Assembly (NCBI GenBank): GCA_018378255.1
Contig: JAGZXV010000039.1
Span: 1 to 33,156 of the forward strand
Length of the DNA: 33,156 nucleotides
Direction of reading: 5' to 3'
DNA from: Clostridiaceae bacterium
Lineage (GTDB): Bacteria; Bacillota; Clostridia; Lachnospirales; Lachnospiraceae
Made by a program: the position numbers and the translations under genes. Below are positions 24,431-32,422 of the stretch, piece by piece. The notes beneath the pieces are model-generated. The model was not told the DNA's origin and did no database searches. It worked only from the letters and a program-made list of their open reading frames with translations. Position 1 is the first letter of the stretch. The number at the start of each line of letters is the position of its first letter.

Positions 24431-24471
24431 ACAAAAACGGGTATTGGAAGCATAATTGCCACAATACCCGT
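24431..24471 (-). terminator. Terminator or attenuator between livJ and livH
   Basis: On the minus strand ACGGGTATTG (24462-24471) pairs with CAATACCCGT (24437-24446), 10 base pairs around a 15-base loop, followed by TTTTGT and a further T-rich run. It should stop most transcripts after livJ. The rest of the 205-base gap holds a second promoter and a short inverted repeat overlapping the livJ stop codon (24526-24543). Confidence 0.8.
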
Positions 24472-24541
24472 TATAAACTGTTAAAAGACTGCCATCAATG
24501 GGTCGGCCTGTCTCTTATAATATTCAATTCGCCCCGGCGAA

Positions 24542-25819
24542 TTACTGAGCAGTGTAAACACCGTCAACGATCTTAACAGCCTTAGGAGCCTTGGAAGGTT
24601 CACCATCAGCGGACCATGTGATGCCTTCACCGGTCAGACCGTTTACAGTAATCTCTGTCATAGCGCCCTTCATGGCTTCGCAGATTTCGGAAATGCTCAT
24701 CTTGACAGTTACTCCGCCTTTTTCGGCTGCAGCTTTAATTGTATAGATCGCATCGTAAGAATCTGCTGCGAACTGATTAGGAATGTCGCCATATGCTTCT
24801 TTATAAGCAGCAACGAAATTCTGTGTAGCTTCATCCTTTGCATCGGCAGCAAATGGTGTTAACAGCATAACGCCTTCTGCCAGAGCTTTATCAAAGTTAT
24901 CAACTGTCAAAAGACCGTCTAATCCATCACAGCCAAAGAAAATAGGAGCATATCCCATAGTGTTGGCCTGTGTTAAGATAAGAGCTGCTTCTGAATAATA
25001 AATCGGAAGGAATACGAGTTCAGCGCCTGCATCCTTTGCCTTCTGAAGCTGTACGGTGAAATCAGTTTTGCTGTCTGCGGTAAATGCTTCGGCAGATACA
25101 ACTTCAATTCCCTGGTTTGCAGCTTCTTCGTTGAACTTCGCATAAATACCGGAAGAATATACGCTGGAGCTGTCATAGATAACTGCTACTTTTGAAGCCA
25201 GCTTGTTCTCCCCGATATACTGTGCGGAAGCGATACCCTGGTTAGGATCTGAGAAGCAGATACGGAATGCGTTGTCATTCTGAATACATTCCACTGCTGA
25301 GCCTGAAGGTGTCAGCTGGAACATATTATCTTCTTTTGTCTTCGCTGCAACTGCGATACATGGGTTTGTGGTAACGGTTCCCATCAGCACCTGCATCTCA
25401 TCATCTTTTAACTGATTGTAAGCGTTTACGGATTTCTCCGGATCACTTTCATCATCCTGGAAAGCGAACTCTACGGTCATGCCGTTAATGCCGCCGTTTT
25501 CATTAATCTCTTTTACTGCCAGTTCAGCTGCGTTCTTAACAGCTAAACCATAGATAGCTGCGTCGCCTGTAATCGGTCCGATCCCGCCGATTTTAAATAC
25601 TCCGCCTTCTCCTGATGCCGGCGCTGCGGTTGTTTCACCTTCCGCTTTTGCAGCTTCTGTTTTGTCTTCTGTTTTCTCTGCTGCGGTTGTTTCCGCTTTT
25701 GCTTCGGTTGTCTCAGTTTTTGCTTCTGTTGCCTGAGATTCTGTTTTAGCGCCGCCGCCGCATGCTGTCAGGGAAGCCGCCATAATAGCCGCTAAACCAA
25801 CACTAACAAATCTTCTCAT
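24542..25819 (-). CDS. livJ: Branched-chain amino-acid-binding lipoprotein (LivJ/LivK type)
   Basis: This is the solute-binding protein of the importer, anchored outside the membrane. The 425-residue protein has a lipoprotein signal with the box LTAC (Cys20), then a Thr/Glu/Ala/Lys-rich linker to about residue 75. The periplasmic-binding fold follows: FKIGGIGPITGDAAIYGLAVKNAAELAVKEINENGG is a typical start of a type I binding protein for branched-chain amino acids. The exact ligand cannot be read from the sequence. AGGAGGA precedes the ATG. A consensus promoter and a leader hairpin stand upstream and a terminator follows, so it is the first and probably most expressed gene of the system. Confidence 0.93.
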   Translation of the reverse strand: MRRFVSVGLAAIMAASLTACGGGAKTESQATEAKTETTEAKAETTAAEKTEDKTEAAKAEGETTAAPASGEGGVFKIGGIGPITGDAAIYGLAVKNAAELAVKEINENGGINGMTVEFAFQDDESDPEKSVNAYNQLKDDEMQVLMGTVTTNPCIAVAAKTKEDNMFQLTPSGSAVECIQNDNAFRICFSDPNQGIASAQYIGENKLASKVAVIYDSSSVYSSGIYAKFNEEAANQGIEVVSAEAFTADSKTDFTVQLQKAKDAGAELVFLPIYYSEAALILTQANTMGYAPIFFGCDGLDGLLTVDNFDKALAEGVMLLTPFAADAKDEATQNFVAAYKEAYGDIPNQFAADSYDAIYTIKAAAEKGGVTVKMSISEICEAMKGAMTEITVNGLTGEGITWSADGEPSKAPKAVKIVDGVYTAQ

Positions 25820-25871
25820 AATCTTTCCTCCTCTTAAATGCTTATATGTAGCCTATGTACGCATAATCAAA

Positions 25872-25902
25872 GTGGCTTCTATCCAGGTTGTTTAGAAGCC
25901 AC
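25872..25902 (-). promoter_or_regulatory. Perfect 10-bp hairpin in the livJ 5' leader
   Basis: On the minus strand GTGGCTTCTA (25893-25902) pairs perfectly with TAGAAGCCAC (25872-25881) around an 11-base loop. It lies about 15 bases downstream of the predicted transcription start and about 50 bases before the livJ start. Only three T residues follow, so it is a poor terminator. It may stabilise the mRNA or be part of a leader control element. Confidence 0.6.
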
Positions 25903-25923
25903 GCTTTAAATTAAGCTTTTTCA

Positions 25924-25952
25924 ATTATATAATTATACTTTTGCGTTGTCAA
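25924..25952 (-). promoter_or_regulatory. Consensus sigma-A promoter of livJ
   Basis: On the minus strand TTGACA (25947-25952), a 17-base spacer and TATAAT (25924-25929) match the consensus at every position. The predicted start is near 25917, giving a leader of about 98 bases. Confidence 0.9.
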
Positions 25953-25971
25953 GTGTTGAATCATCTTCTTG

Positions 25972-26982
25972 TCAATCTTCCCACGGCAAATCGGAACTTT
26001 CCAGTTTCTTATCGCGCAGCATCAGATCGCCAACCGCATCCGCTGCCGGTTTTCCGTCAAACAGAACCGCATTCACTTGTTCGATAATCGGCATCGGCAC
26101 CTGGTATTTCTCAGAAAGCTTTAATGCGGCTTTAGCCGAATAGACGCCTTCCACTACCATCTTCACTTCTTTCATGGCCGCTTCCATGGAGTATCCTTTT
26201 CCGATCAGAATACCCGCCCGCCGGTTTCTGCTGTGCATACTGGCGCAGGTAACGATCAAATCCCCGATACCGGTCAGTCCGCAGAAGGTCTGGAACTTTC
26301 CGCCCATCTCCATTCCCAGCCTGGCAATCTCTGTAATCCCTCTGGTGATCAGGGCAGCTTTTGTATTATCTCCATATCCGAGGCCGTCCGCAATTCCCGC
26401 TGCCAGGGCGATCACGTTCTTTAAGGAAGCACCGATTTCAATTCCCAGCATATCAGGGCTTGTATAGACCCGGAATACCGGACTCATGAACAGGTTCTGT
26501 ATCTTTTCCGCGGTTTCTTTATTATGAGCTCCGACCACGCAGGTGGTTGGAAGCCCCCGGCTCACTTCTTCCGCATGGCTGGGACCTGATAAAACGGCCA
26601 CATTGGCGCAAGGAAGCTCTTCTTCGATGATCTCAGATAAGGTCATCAGTGTGGCTTCTTCAATTCCCTTTGCCACATTGACAATTATTTGTCCGTCTTT
26701 GCAGAATTTTCTCATCTGCCCAGCCGTATTTCTCGTATAAACAGACGGCACTGCCAGTACCAGAAGATCTTTGGCATCCATTGCCGATTCCAAATCTGAC
26801 GTAAAAACCATCTGCTCCGGAAGCATTACACCCGGCAGGCTGTGATGTTCGTGTTTTGCATTGAGTTCCTCAATCTCCTGTTCCAAAGCGGACCAGACAG
26901 TCACCTGATGTCCGTTGTTATGTAACAGCAGAGACAACGCAATTCCCCAGCTTCCTGCGCCTATAATACCAATATTTGCCAT
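25972..26982 (-). CDS. gpsA: Glycerol-3-phosphate dehydrogenase [NAD(P)+]
   Basis: This enzyme reduces dihydroxyacetone phosphate to sn-glycerol-3-phosphate, the backbone for phospholipids. In 336 residues it shows the nucleotide-binding motif IGAGSWG (7-13), NVAKGIEE, LSGPSHAEEV, and the catalytic Lys in GASLKNVIALAAGIADGLGYGDN. GAGGT precedes the ATG. It follows plsY, the acyltransferase that uses its product, by 39 bases, completing a phospholipid-synthesis pair after der. No terminator is obvious before the livJ promoter. Confidence 0.97.
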   Translation of the reverse strand: MANIGIIGAGSWGIALSLLLHNNGHQVTVWSALEQEIEELNAKHEHHSLPGVMLPEQMVFTSDLESAMDAKDLLVLAVPSVYTRNTAGQMRKFCKDGQIIVNVAKGIEEATLMTLSEIIEEELPCANVAVLSGPSHAEEVSRGLPTTCVVGAHNKETAEKIQNLFMSPVFRVYTSPDMLGIEIGASLKNVIALAAGIADGLGYGDNTKAALITRGITEIARLGMEMGGKFQTFCGLTGIGDLIVTCASMHSRNRRAGILIGKGYSMEAAMKEVKMVVEGVYSAKAALKLSEKYQVPMPIIEQVNAVLFDGKPAADAVGDLMLRDKKLESSDLPWED

Positions 26983-27021
26983 CTTAACCTCGATTCTGCC
27001 GCCGTAACGGCATTCATTTCA

Positions 27022-27657
27022 TTATTTCTTTCCTGATCCCAGCTTATTCTCAGTACCGTGAACCAGCCTAACAATATTCGCCCGGTGTTTCCAGAAAGCC
27101 AGACCCGTCACACAGGCGGATACCAGATAGAATTCCGTCAGATAATCAGGGGAAAGTCCATATGTACCGCGGCTGCTCTCAAAGATCATCAGGGCCAGAA
27201 AAATACTTACCACCACAAGAGAGCCCAACGATACAAATCTGGTAACCGCCACGATCAGGACAAAAGCCACAAGGCAGATGAGAGTAACCGTCCAGTCCAG
27301 GGATACTAAAATCCCCGCCGTAGCGGCAATCCCTTTTCCGCCTTTAAAATGCATATAAAAAGGATAATTATGCCCCAGAATCACACCGAGCCCTGTGTAC
27401 AGTATCATAAGATACTGCACTGATATCTGGTCTTTATAGAAAACCCGTACAATAAAGCATGGGATCACCGTTTTCAAAAAATCGCCCATGAAAACAGTGG
27501 CGCCTGCTTTTACTCCCATTACGCGAAGAACATTCGTACTTCCGGAGTTTCCGCTTCCGTGCTGGCGGATATCGATCTTGTGTAATTTTCCATAGAGGTA
27601 TCCGGTCTGAAACAGCCCAAACAAATAACCGAATGCCAGGCAAATAATTCTTTCCAT
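27022..27657 (-). CDS. plsY: Glycerol-3-phosphate acyltransferase PlsY
   Basis: This membrane enzyme acylates glycerol-3-phosphate using acyl-phosphate. The 211-residue protein has about five membrane segments and the three catalytic motifs: HGSGNSGSTNVLRVMG near residue 33, GHNYPFYMHFKGGKGIAA near the middle, and WKHRANI at the C-terminal side. It starts three bases after the der stop codon, so it is probably translationally coupled to der. Confidence 0.97.
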   Translation of the reverse strand: MERIICLAFGYLFGLFQTGYLYGKLHKIDIRQHGSGNSGSTNVLRVMGVKAGATVFMGDFLKTVIPCFIVRVFYKDQISVQYLMILYTGLGVILGHNYPFYMHFKGGKGIAATAGILVSLDWTVTLICLVAFVLIVAVTRFVSLGSLVVVSIFLALMIFESSRGTYGLSPDYLTEFYLVSACVTGLAFWKHRANIVRLVHGTENKLGSGKK

Positions 27658-27660
27658 GAT

Positions 27661-28989
27661 TTATTCGTCCTTCCCTTTCCGTTCCCGATAGATGAATTTA
27701 AGTGAAGTCCCCCGGAATCCAAACGCTTCACGAATCCGGTTTTCCAGATAACGGGTATAGGAAAAATGTGTCAATTCTTTATCGTTTACGAAAATAACAA
27801 ATGTCGGCGGCTTAACGGCAACCTGAGTGATATAGTAAAGCCTCAGTCTCTTCCCTTTATCAGAAGGCGGCTGCTGAAGGGCAACTGCTTCCGACATAAT
27901 CTCGTTGAGCACGCCGGTGGCAACCCGCAGGGTCTGGTTTTCACGGACCATATCGATCATTTCATACAATTTTCCCAAACGCTGCCCTGTGACAGCTGAA
28001 ATGAAGATGATTTCCGCATAGGGCATAAAGGACAGGGTATCCTTCACCTTTTTGGTAAATTCATAGATCGTCTTATCATTCTTCTCTATGGCATCCCATT
28101 TATTCACAGCAACGATAATGCCTTTTCCCCGTTCATGGGCGATACCGGCTATTTTCGCATCCTGCTCCGTAACCCCTTCCGTGGCGTCAATCACCACAAC
28201 CACAACATCGGCCCGCTCTACCGCCGTAACGGTACGGATGATGCTGTAGCGTTCCAATTCCTCTTTGATCTTATTCTTCCTTCTCAGACCGGCCGTATCG
28301 ATAAATATATATTCCGTATTGTTGTGCATCACCTTTGTATCCACCGCGTCCCTGGTGGTGCCCGCGATATTGGATACGATCACCCGGTTCTCACCGATCA
28401 GCTTATTTATAATAGAAGATTTGCCTACATTGGGTTTACCCACAATAGCAATCCTCGGACGGTCGTCCTCTTCTTCCTCCTCACATGCAGGCGGGAAATA
28501 CTTTATCACCTCATCCAGCATATCGCCGATCCCCAGCCTGGAAGAAGCCGATACAGCCACCGGATCCCCGATCCCCAGGTTATAGAATTCATAGACATCG
28601 TTGCCGAATTTCTGAAAACTGTCCACTTTATTTACAGCCAGAACCACCGGCTTTTTAGACTTTCTAAGCATATCGGCTACCTTGGAATCCGCATCCACCA
28701 GCCCTTGGCGCACATCCACTATAAATACTATGACATCGGCGGTAGCGATGGCGATCTCCGCCTGTTCCCTCATCTGGGATAAGATGATATCACTGCTGTC
28801 CGGCTCAATTCCTCCGGTATCAATCAAAGTGAAATTTCTGTCCAGCCAGGTACAATCTGCGTAAATTCGGTCACGGGTTACACCCGGGGTATCTTTTACA
28901 ATCGAGATCGTCTCTCCGGCGATGGAATTAAACAAAGTAGACTTACCCACATTCGGGCGGCCCACAATTGCAACTACTGGTTTGCTCAT
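27661..28989 (-). CDS. der: Ribosome-associated GTPase Der (EngA)
   Basis: This is an essential double-GTPase needed for 50S ribosomal subunit assembly. The 442-residue protein has a first P-loop GRPNVGKS at residues 10-17, NKVD at 120-123, a second P-loop GKPNVGKS at 184-191, DTAGLRRK and NKWD, and a C-terminal KH-like domain ending in a basic tail. The ATG has AAGGAGA upstream, and that ribosome binding site overlaps the end of the DUF512 gene. The order DUF512-der-plsY-gpsA suggests one transcript. Confidence 0.98.
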   Translation of the reverse strand: MSKPVVAIVGRPNVGKSTLFNSIAGETISIVKDTPGVTRDRIYADCTWLDRNFTLIDTGGIEPDSSDIILSQMREQAEIAIATADVIVFIVDVRQGLVDADSKVADMLRKSKKPVVLAVNKVDSFQKFGNDVYEFYNLGIGDPVAVSASSRLGIGDMLDEVIKYFPPACEEEEEDDRPRIAIVGKPNVGKSSIINKLIGENRVIVSNIAGTTRDAVDTKVMHNNTEYIFIDTAGLRRKNKIKEELERYSIIRTVTAVERADVVVVVIDATEGVTEQDAKIAGIAHERGKGIIVAVNKWDAIEKNDKTIYEFTKKVKDTLSFMPYAEIIFISAVTGQRLGKLYEMIDMVRENQTLRVATGVLNEIMSEAVALQQPPSDKGKRLRLYYITQVAVKPPTFVIFVNDKELTHFSYTRYLENRIREAFGFRGTSLKFIYRERKGKDE

Positions 28990-28992
28990 ATA

Positions 28993-30351
28993 CTATATCT
29001 CCTTTAACTCATATCCTTCATATTCAATTTCTTCTGTGTATTCCGGACATAAAACTGCCTGTACAAAATCTTGTCCGCTTGATTTTACAATATTAACCGG
29101 AACTTGTAAAGCATTTTGTACCTCGCTCCGGGTGATATCATCCAAAAACACCTCTTCCCCGCTTCTGAACATACAGGCCGGCAGAAGCAGCCGGCTGCCC
29201 AGTTTCCGGTCTTTTAGCTGTCCGATTAAATCCTGTCCTGTAACCAATCCGGCCACAGTGATGGATTCACCGAAAAAGTAATTGGTAATGGGATAAACAT
29301 GAACCTTAATCCGGGGAAACTTAGCGCGGATCTGCTCAACAAACTCCTGCATAAACCTGCCCGCAAGACATCCTGTGGCGATGGAAAGCTCATCCTGTCT
29401 GTCATCGCCCTCCGTCTGCTCCAATGCCTGCTTCACTTCCTCTGTCATCAGACGGATCATTCCAACTCCATTTTCCAGCTGGATATATCCGTCGTACCGT
29501 TCTTCTTCCGGAACCTGGCATCCTGCCAGAATATAGAACTCGTCGCTGGCATGGATGAAATGGGTTCCGTATTGGGCAAACAGCTTTTTCTGCCAGCTTT
29601 CAATCAGATCTATCGTTTTTTTTGCATCCTCTCTTCCAATGGGTTCCATAGGAAAGAGGCCGTCCCTGAACTTGGAAATGCCGACCGGAACCACAGACAC
29701 GCTTTCCATACAGGGAAGATAACGGCTCAAGTCTTCAATTGTCCGGTTCAGCTCATCCCCGTCGTTCACCCCTTTGCATAACACCACCTGTCCGTTCATC
29801 GGCGTCCCTGCTTCGAACAGCCGGTCTATCTTTTTAAGCGCTTCTCCGGCAAAGCGGTTGTTCAGCATCTTACAGCGCAGCTGAGGGTTTGTGGTATGGA
29901 CAGATATGTTGATGGGTGACAGTTTGAACCGGATAATCCGGTCGATATCCTTATCATCCATATTGGTTAAAGTGATGTAATTCCCCTGTAAAAAAGAGAG
30001 CCTGGAGTCGTCATCTTTAAAATACAGAGTCTCTCTCATTCCCGGAGGCATCTGGTCGATGAAGCAGAAAATGCATTTGTTCCTGCAGGAACGGTAATCG
30101 CTCATCAGGCCATTTTCAAAGGTTATGCCCAGATCCTCATAATCATTTTCAATTTCAAGTTCCCATTCTTCCCCGTCCGGTTTGCGGATCAGCATAACCA
30201 TGGACTCACTGTTTACATAGTATTCATAATCAAAAATATCTTCTATCTCATGTCCGTCAATGGAAATCAGGCAGTCTCCCGGTTCCAGTTCCAACTCCTC
30301 CGCTATTGATCCCGGATCTACGGACTTGATAATGTGTTCTGTTTTCTTCAT
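28993..30351 (-). CDS. DUF512 protein: PDZ-like plus radical-SAM-like domains
   Basis: This 452-residue protein has an N-terminal PDZ-like domain (IKSVDPGSIAEELELEPGDCL, ISIDGHEIEDIFDYEYY), then a CxxxCxxC cluster at Cys89, Cys93 and Cys96 (CRNKCIFC) as in radical SAM enzymes, and the C-terminal DUF512 region (TGCLAGRFMQEFV, YFFGESITVAGLVTG). The cysteines could hold an iron-sulfur cluster; the substrate is unknown to me. The ATG at 30351 is chosen because a good promoter (30383-30411) lies within the upstream part of the longer reading frame to 30438, so that extension would not be in the transcript. AAAGG lies 11 bases before the ATG, a weak site. It is the first gene of the der operon. Confidence 0.88.
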   Translation of the reverse strand: MKKTEHIIKSVDPGSIAEELELEPGDCLISIDGHEIEDIFDYEYYVNSESMVMLIRKPDGEEWELEIENDYEDLGITFENGLMSDYRSCRNKCIFCFIDQMPPGMRETLYFKDDDSRLSFLQGNYITLTNMDDKDIDRIIRFKLSPINISVHTTNPQLRCKMLNNRFAGEALKKIDRLFEAGTPMNGQVVLCKGVNDGDELNRTIEDLSRYLPCMESVSVVPVGISKFRDGLFPMEPIGREDAKKTIDLIESWQKKLFAQYGTHFIHASDEFYILAGCQVPEEERYDGYIQLENGVGMIRLMTEEVKQALEQTEGDDRQDELSIATGCLAGRFMQEFVEQIRAKFPRIKVHVYPITNYFFGESITVAGLVTGQDLIGQLKDRKLGSRLLLPACMFRSGEEVFLDDITRSEVQNALQVPVNIVKSSGQDFVQAVLCPEYTEEIEYEGYELKEI

Positions 30352-30382
30352 AAAATCTTTGACCTTTCTTTCATATGGATCT

Positions 30383-30411
30383 ATCATATCAATATTAATT
30401 CCCTTTGTAAA
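30383..30411 (-). promoter_or_regulatory. Sigma-A promoter of the DUF512-der-plsY-gpsA operon
   Basis: On the minus strand TTTACA (30406-30411), a 17-base spacer and TATGAT (30383-30388) with TGA ahead of the -10 form a strong candidate. The start point would be near 30376, about 25 bases before the chosen ATG. Confidence 0.75.
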
Positions 30412-30453
30412 GGAATCACTTTCAGGTTTTTTTCGCAAAATCTCAGTTATCTA

Positions 30454-30483
30454 TTGACGGGCGTTGTCGAAAAATGATATAAA
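30454..30483 (+). promoter_or_regulatory. Sigma-A promoter of prs
   Basis: On the plus strand TTGACG (30454-30459), an 18-base spacer and TATAAA (30478-30483) with TGA before it as an extended -10. Transcription would begin near 30490, leaving a leader of about 98 bases. Confidence 0.7.
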
Positions 30484-30507
30484 TGAATGTAAATGTTTTT
30501 ACAGATC

Positions 30508-30557
30508 ACCCGCAGACGGCAGGTTTATACCCATGTATGTTCCCGCTTTCTGCGGGT
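30508..30557 (+). promoter_or_regulatory. Leader hairpin upstream of prs
   Basis: On the plus strand ACCCGCAGA (30508-30516) pairs with TCTGCGGGT (30549-30557), nine base pairs enclosing 32 bases. It ends about 17 bases before the AAGGAG of prs and is not followed by a T run. A regulatory leader is possible; I do not recognise a known riboswitch class. Confidence 0.45.
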
Positions 30558-30587
30558 AAATGCTGACAAAATAAAGGAGTGCTGCTC

Positions 30588-31796
30588 ATGGCTAATAATT
30601 ATGTTTTCAACGACATTCTTCCGGTTGCACCGCTTAAAATCGCCGCACTGGAAAGCTGCAGGGATCTGGCACAGATGGTTAACGACCACGTTGTTAAATT
30701 CAGAAGAAATGATACAGAAGAATTAATCCGCCGCAAGGAAGACCTTCATTACCGCGGCTATGATGTGGATTCTTATCTGCTGAACTGTTCCTGCCCCAGA
30801 TTCGGCACAGGAGAGGCAAAAGCCCAGATCCATGAATCCGTCCGCGGAGCCGATATATTTGCTATGGTGGATGTTACTAATTACAGCATCCCCTATACGG
30901 TAAGCGGATATACCAACCATATGTCTCCGGACGACCATTTTCAGGATTTAAAACGCATCATCGGCGCCTGTGCGGATACGGCCCACCGTGTGAATGTTAT
31001 CATGCCTTTTCTGTATGAAGGCCGCCAGCACAAGCGCACCAAACGGGAATCCCTGGACTGCGCTATGGCCTTAGAAGAACTGGTTTCCATGGGGGTCAGC
31101 AATATCATCACCTTTGACGCCCACGATCCCCGCGTACAAAACGCAATTCCACTCAACGGCTTTGACAACTTTATGCCTACTTACCAGTTCATCAAAGCCC
31201 TGTTCGCCCACGATAAAAACCTGCAGATCGACAAAGAACATCTGATGGTAATCAGCCCCGATGAAGGCGCTATGGACCGGGCCGTCTACCTGGCCAACAA
31301 CCTGAGCGTGGATATGGGTATGTTCTATAAACGGCGGGACTATTCACGGGTGATTAACGGACGGAATCCAATCGTTGCTCATGAGTTTTTGGGAGCTTCT
31401 GTGGAAGATAAAACCGTATTGATCATCGATGATATGATCTCTTCCGGCGAAAGCATGCTGGACACTGCCAAAGAGTTAAAAGAACGGAAGGCGAAAAAAG
31501 TAATCATCTGCTGTACATTCGGCCTCTTCACCAGCGGCCTGGACAAGTTCGATGAATTCTATGCAAAAGGATATATCGACTATGTGATCACCACAAACTT
31601 AAATTACCGTCCGGCAGCGCTGTTAACGCGCGACTGGTATTTGGAAGCTGATATGAGCAAATACATGGCGGCTATCATCAATTCCTTTAACCATGATGTT
31701 TCCATCGGAGCGGCTCTTTCGCCCACAGCCAAAATTCAAAAACTGGTCCGCAGATATCAGGCAGACGGGTTTGAATACTATCAGACAATCCAATAA
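30588..31796 (+). CDS. prs: Ribose-phosphate pyrophosphokinase (PRPP synthetase), long clostridial form
   Basis: This enzyme makes phosphoribosyl pyrophosphate from ribose-5-phosphate and ATP for nucleotide, histidine and tryptophan synthesis. The 402-residue protein is longer than the usual 310-320. Recognisable parts are YEGRQHKRTKRES near 143-155, FDAHDPRVQ (176-184) in place of the usual DLHA, a catalytic loop with KRR (248-250), and a PRPP loop VLIIDDMISSGESMLDTA (about 277-294). The N-terminal 75 residues and some inserts differ from the textbook enzyme, so this is a divergent branch. The ATG at 30588 has AAGGAG eight bases upstream. It is the only gene on the plus strand, with its own promoter, leader hairpin and terminator. 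Confidence 0.9.
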   Translation: MANNYVFNDILPVAPLKIAALESCRDLAQMVNDHVVKFRRNDTEELIRRKEDLHYRGYDVDSYLLNCSCPRFGTGEAKAQIHESVRGADIFAMVDVTNYSIPYTVSGYTNHMSPDDHFQDLKRIIGACADTAHRVNVIMPFLYEGRQHKRTKRESLDCAMALEELVSMGVSNIITFDAHDPRVQNAIPLNGFDNFMPTYQFIKALFAHDKNLQIDKEHLMVISPDEGAMDRAVYLANNLSVDMGMFYKRRDYSRVINGRNPIVAHEFLGASVEDKTVLIIDDMISSGESMLDTAKELKERKAKKVIICCTFGLFTSGLDKFDEFYAKGYIDYVITTNLNYRPAALLTRDWYLEADMSKYMAAIINSFNHDVSIGAALSPTAKIQKLVRRYQADGFEYYQTIQ

Positions 31797-31802
31797 ACAA
31801 TT

Positions 31803-31856
31803 AAAACAGGCGTCAGCCAATGACTTGATCCGGTCATATGCTGACGCCTGTTTTTT
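31803..31856 (+). terminator. Bidirectional terminator between prs and the SseB-like gene
   Basis: AAAACAGGCGTCAGC (31803-31817) pairs with GCTGACGCCTGTTTT (31840-31854), 15 base pairs, with an extra inner ATGAC/GTCAT stem, and is followed by T residues on both strands. The genes on either side are convergent and both can use it. Confidence 0.92.
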
Positions 31857-31877
31857 ACCGCCTCTGCACTTTGACGG

Positions 31878-32324
31878 TTAATGATTGTTTTTCTCATCTT
31901 TCTGTTTTTTCAGGGAAATGATCAGATCCCTGGATATGGTTACATTTTCCCCATATGCATTGATCACGAATCCAGCCATATTGCTGCCTTTTCTCAGGAC
32001 AATAGCGGCGAAATCATCAAATTCCATGTGGACAACCTGCTGTCCCGGCTCCTTTTTCCACCGGTTCAGGGAAGCCCAGTCAGTAAATGCCATAAAATAC
32101 TTGTCCCCTTTATCATTCTGAATCATGGTAAAGCTGAATCTGGCATTGCCCTGTTTCTTCGCCTCATCCGTAACCGCAATCTGGCGGACTACTGGGGAGA
32201 GCAGGGTTGATCCCATCAATGCCGACACCATCTTGGCGCGGGTTTTCTCGTTATTATCCTTTAACATCTCCTGCATTGCATTCACAAGTCTCGTATTCAG
32301 TACTGGTCCATTAGAATCTATCAT
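31878..32324 (-). CDS. SseB N-terminal-domain family protein
   Basis: This is a 148-residue soluble protein. The fold pattern is that of the SseB N-terminal domain: a start NTRLVNAMQEMLKDNNEKTRAKMVSALMGSTLLSPV, strands around RFSFTMIQNDKGDKYFMAFTDWASLNRWK, and a closing FAAIVLRKGSNMAGFVINAYGENVTISRDLI. The family is named after an enterobacterial protein, but its role in clostridia is unknown to me. AGAGGT precedes the ATG with good spacing. It lies after recG in the same direction and shares the terminator with prs. A 186-base gap separates it from recG. Confidence 0.82.
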   Translation of the reverse strand: MIDSNGPVLNTRLVNAMQEMLKDNNEKTRAKMVSALMGSTLLSPVVRQIAVTDEAKKQGNARFSFTMIQNDKGDKYFMAFTDWASLNRWKKEPGQQVVHMEFDDFAAIVLRKGSNMAGFVINAYGENVTISRDLIISLKKQKDEKNNH

Positions 32325-32422
32325 ATTATAAAACCTCTTTCATTCGTTTTTTCTTTTCTAACTATAACACATTTTATCCCAGTAAGATATGAAATTAATC
32401 TGAACTTTTTATATCTAAATAA

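Noticed and set aside
24526..24543. Short palindrome AATTCGCC...GGCGAATT at the livJ stop codon as a terminator.
   Set aside because: The loop is only two bases, the downstream sequence is not a T run, and a much better terminator lies at 24431-24471.
25872..25902. livJ leader hairpin as a rho-independent terminator.
   Set aside because: Only three T residues follow the stem, and it lies just inside a transcript from a strong promoter. It is reported as a leader element instead.
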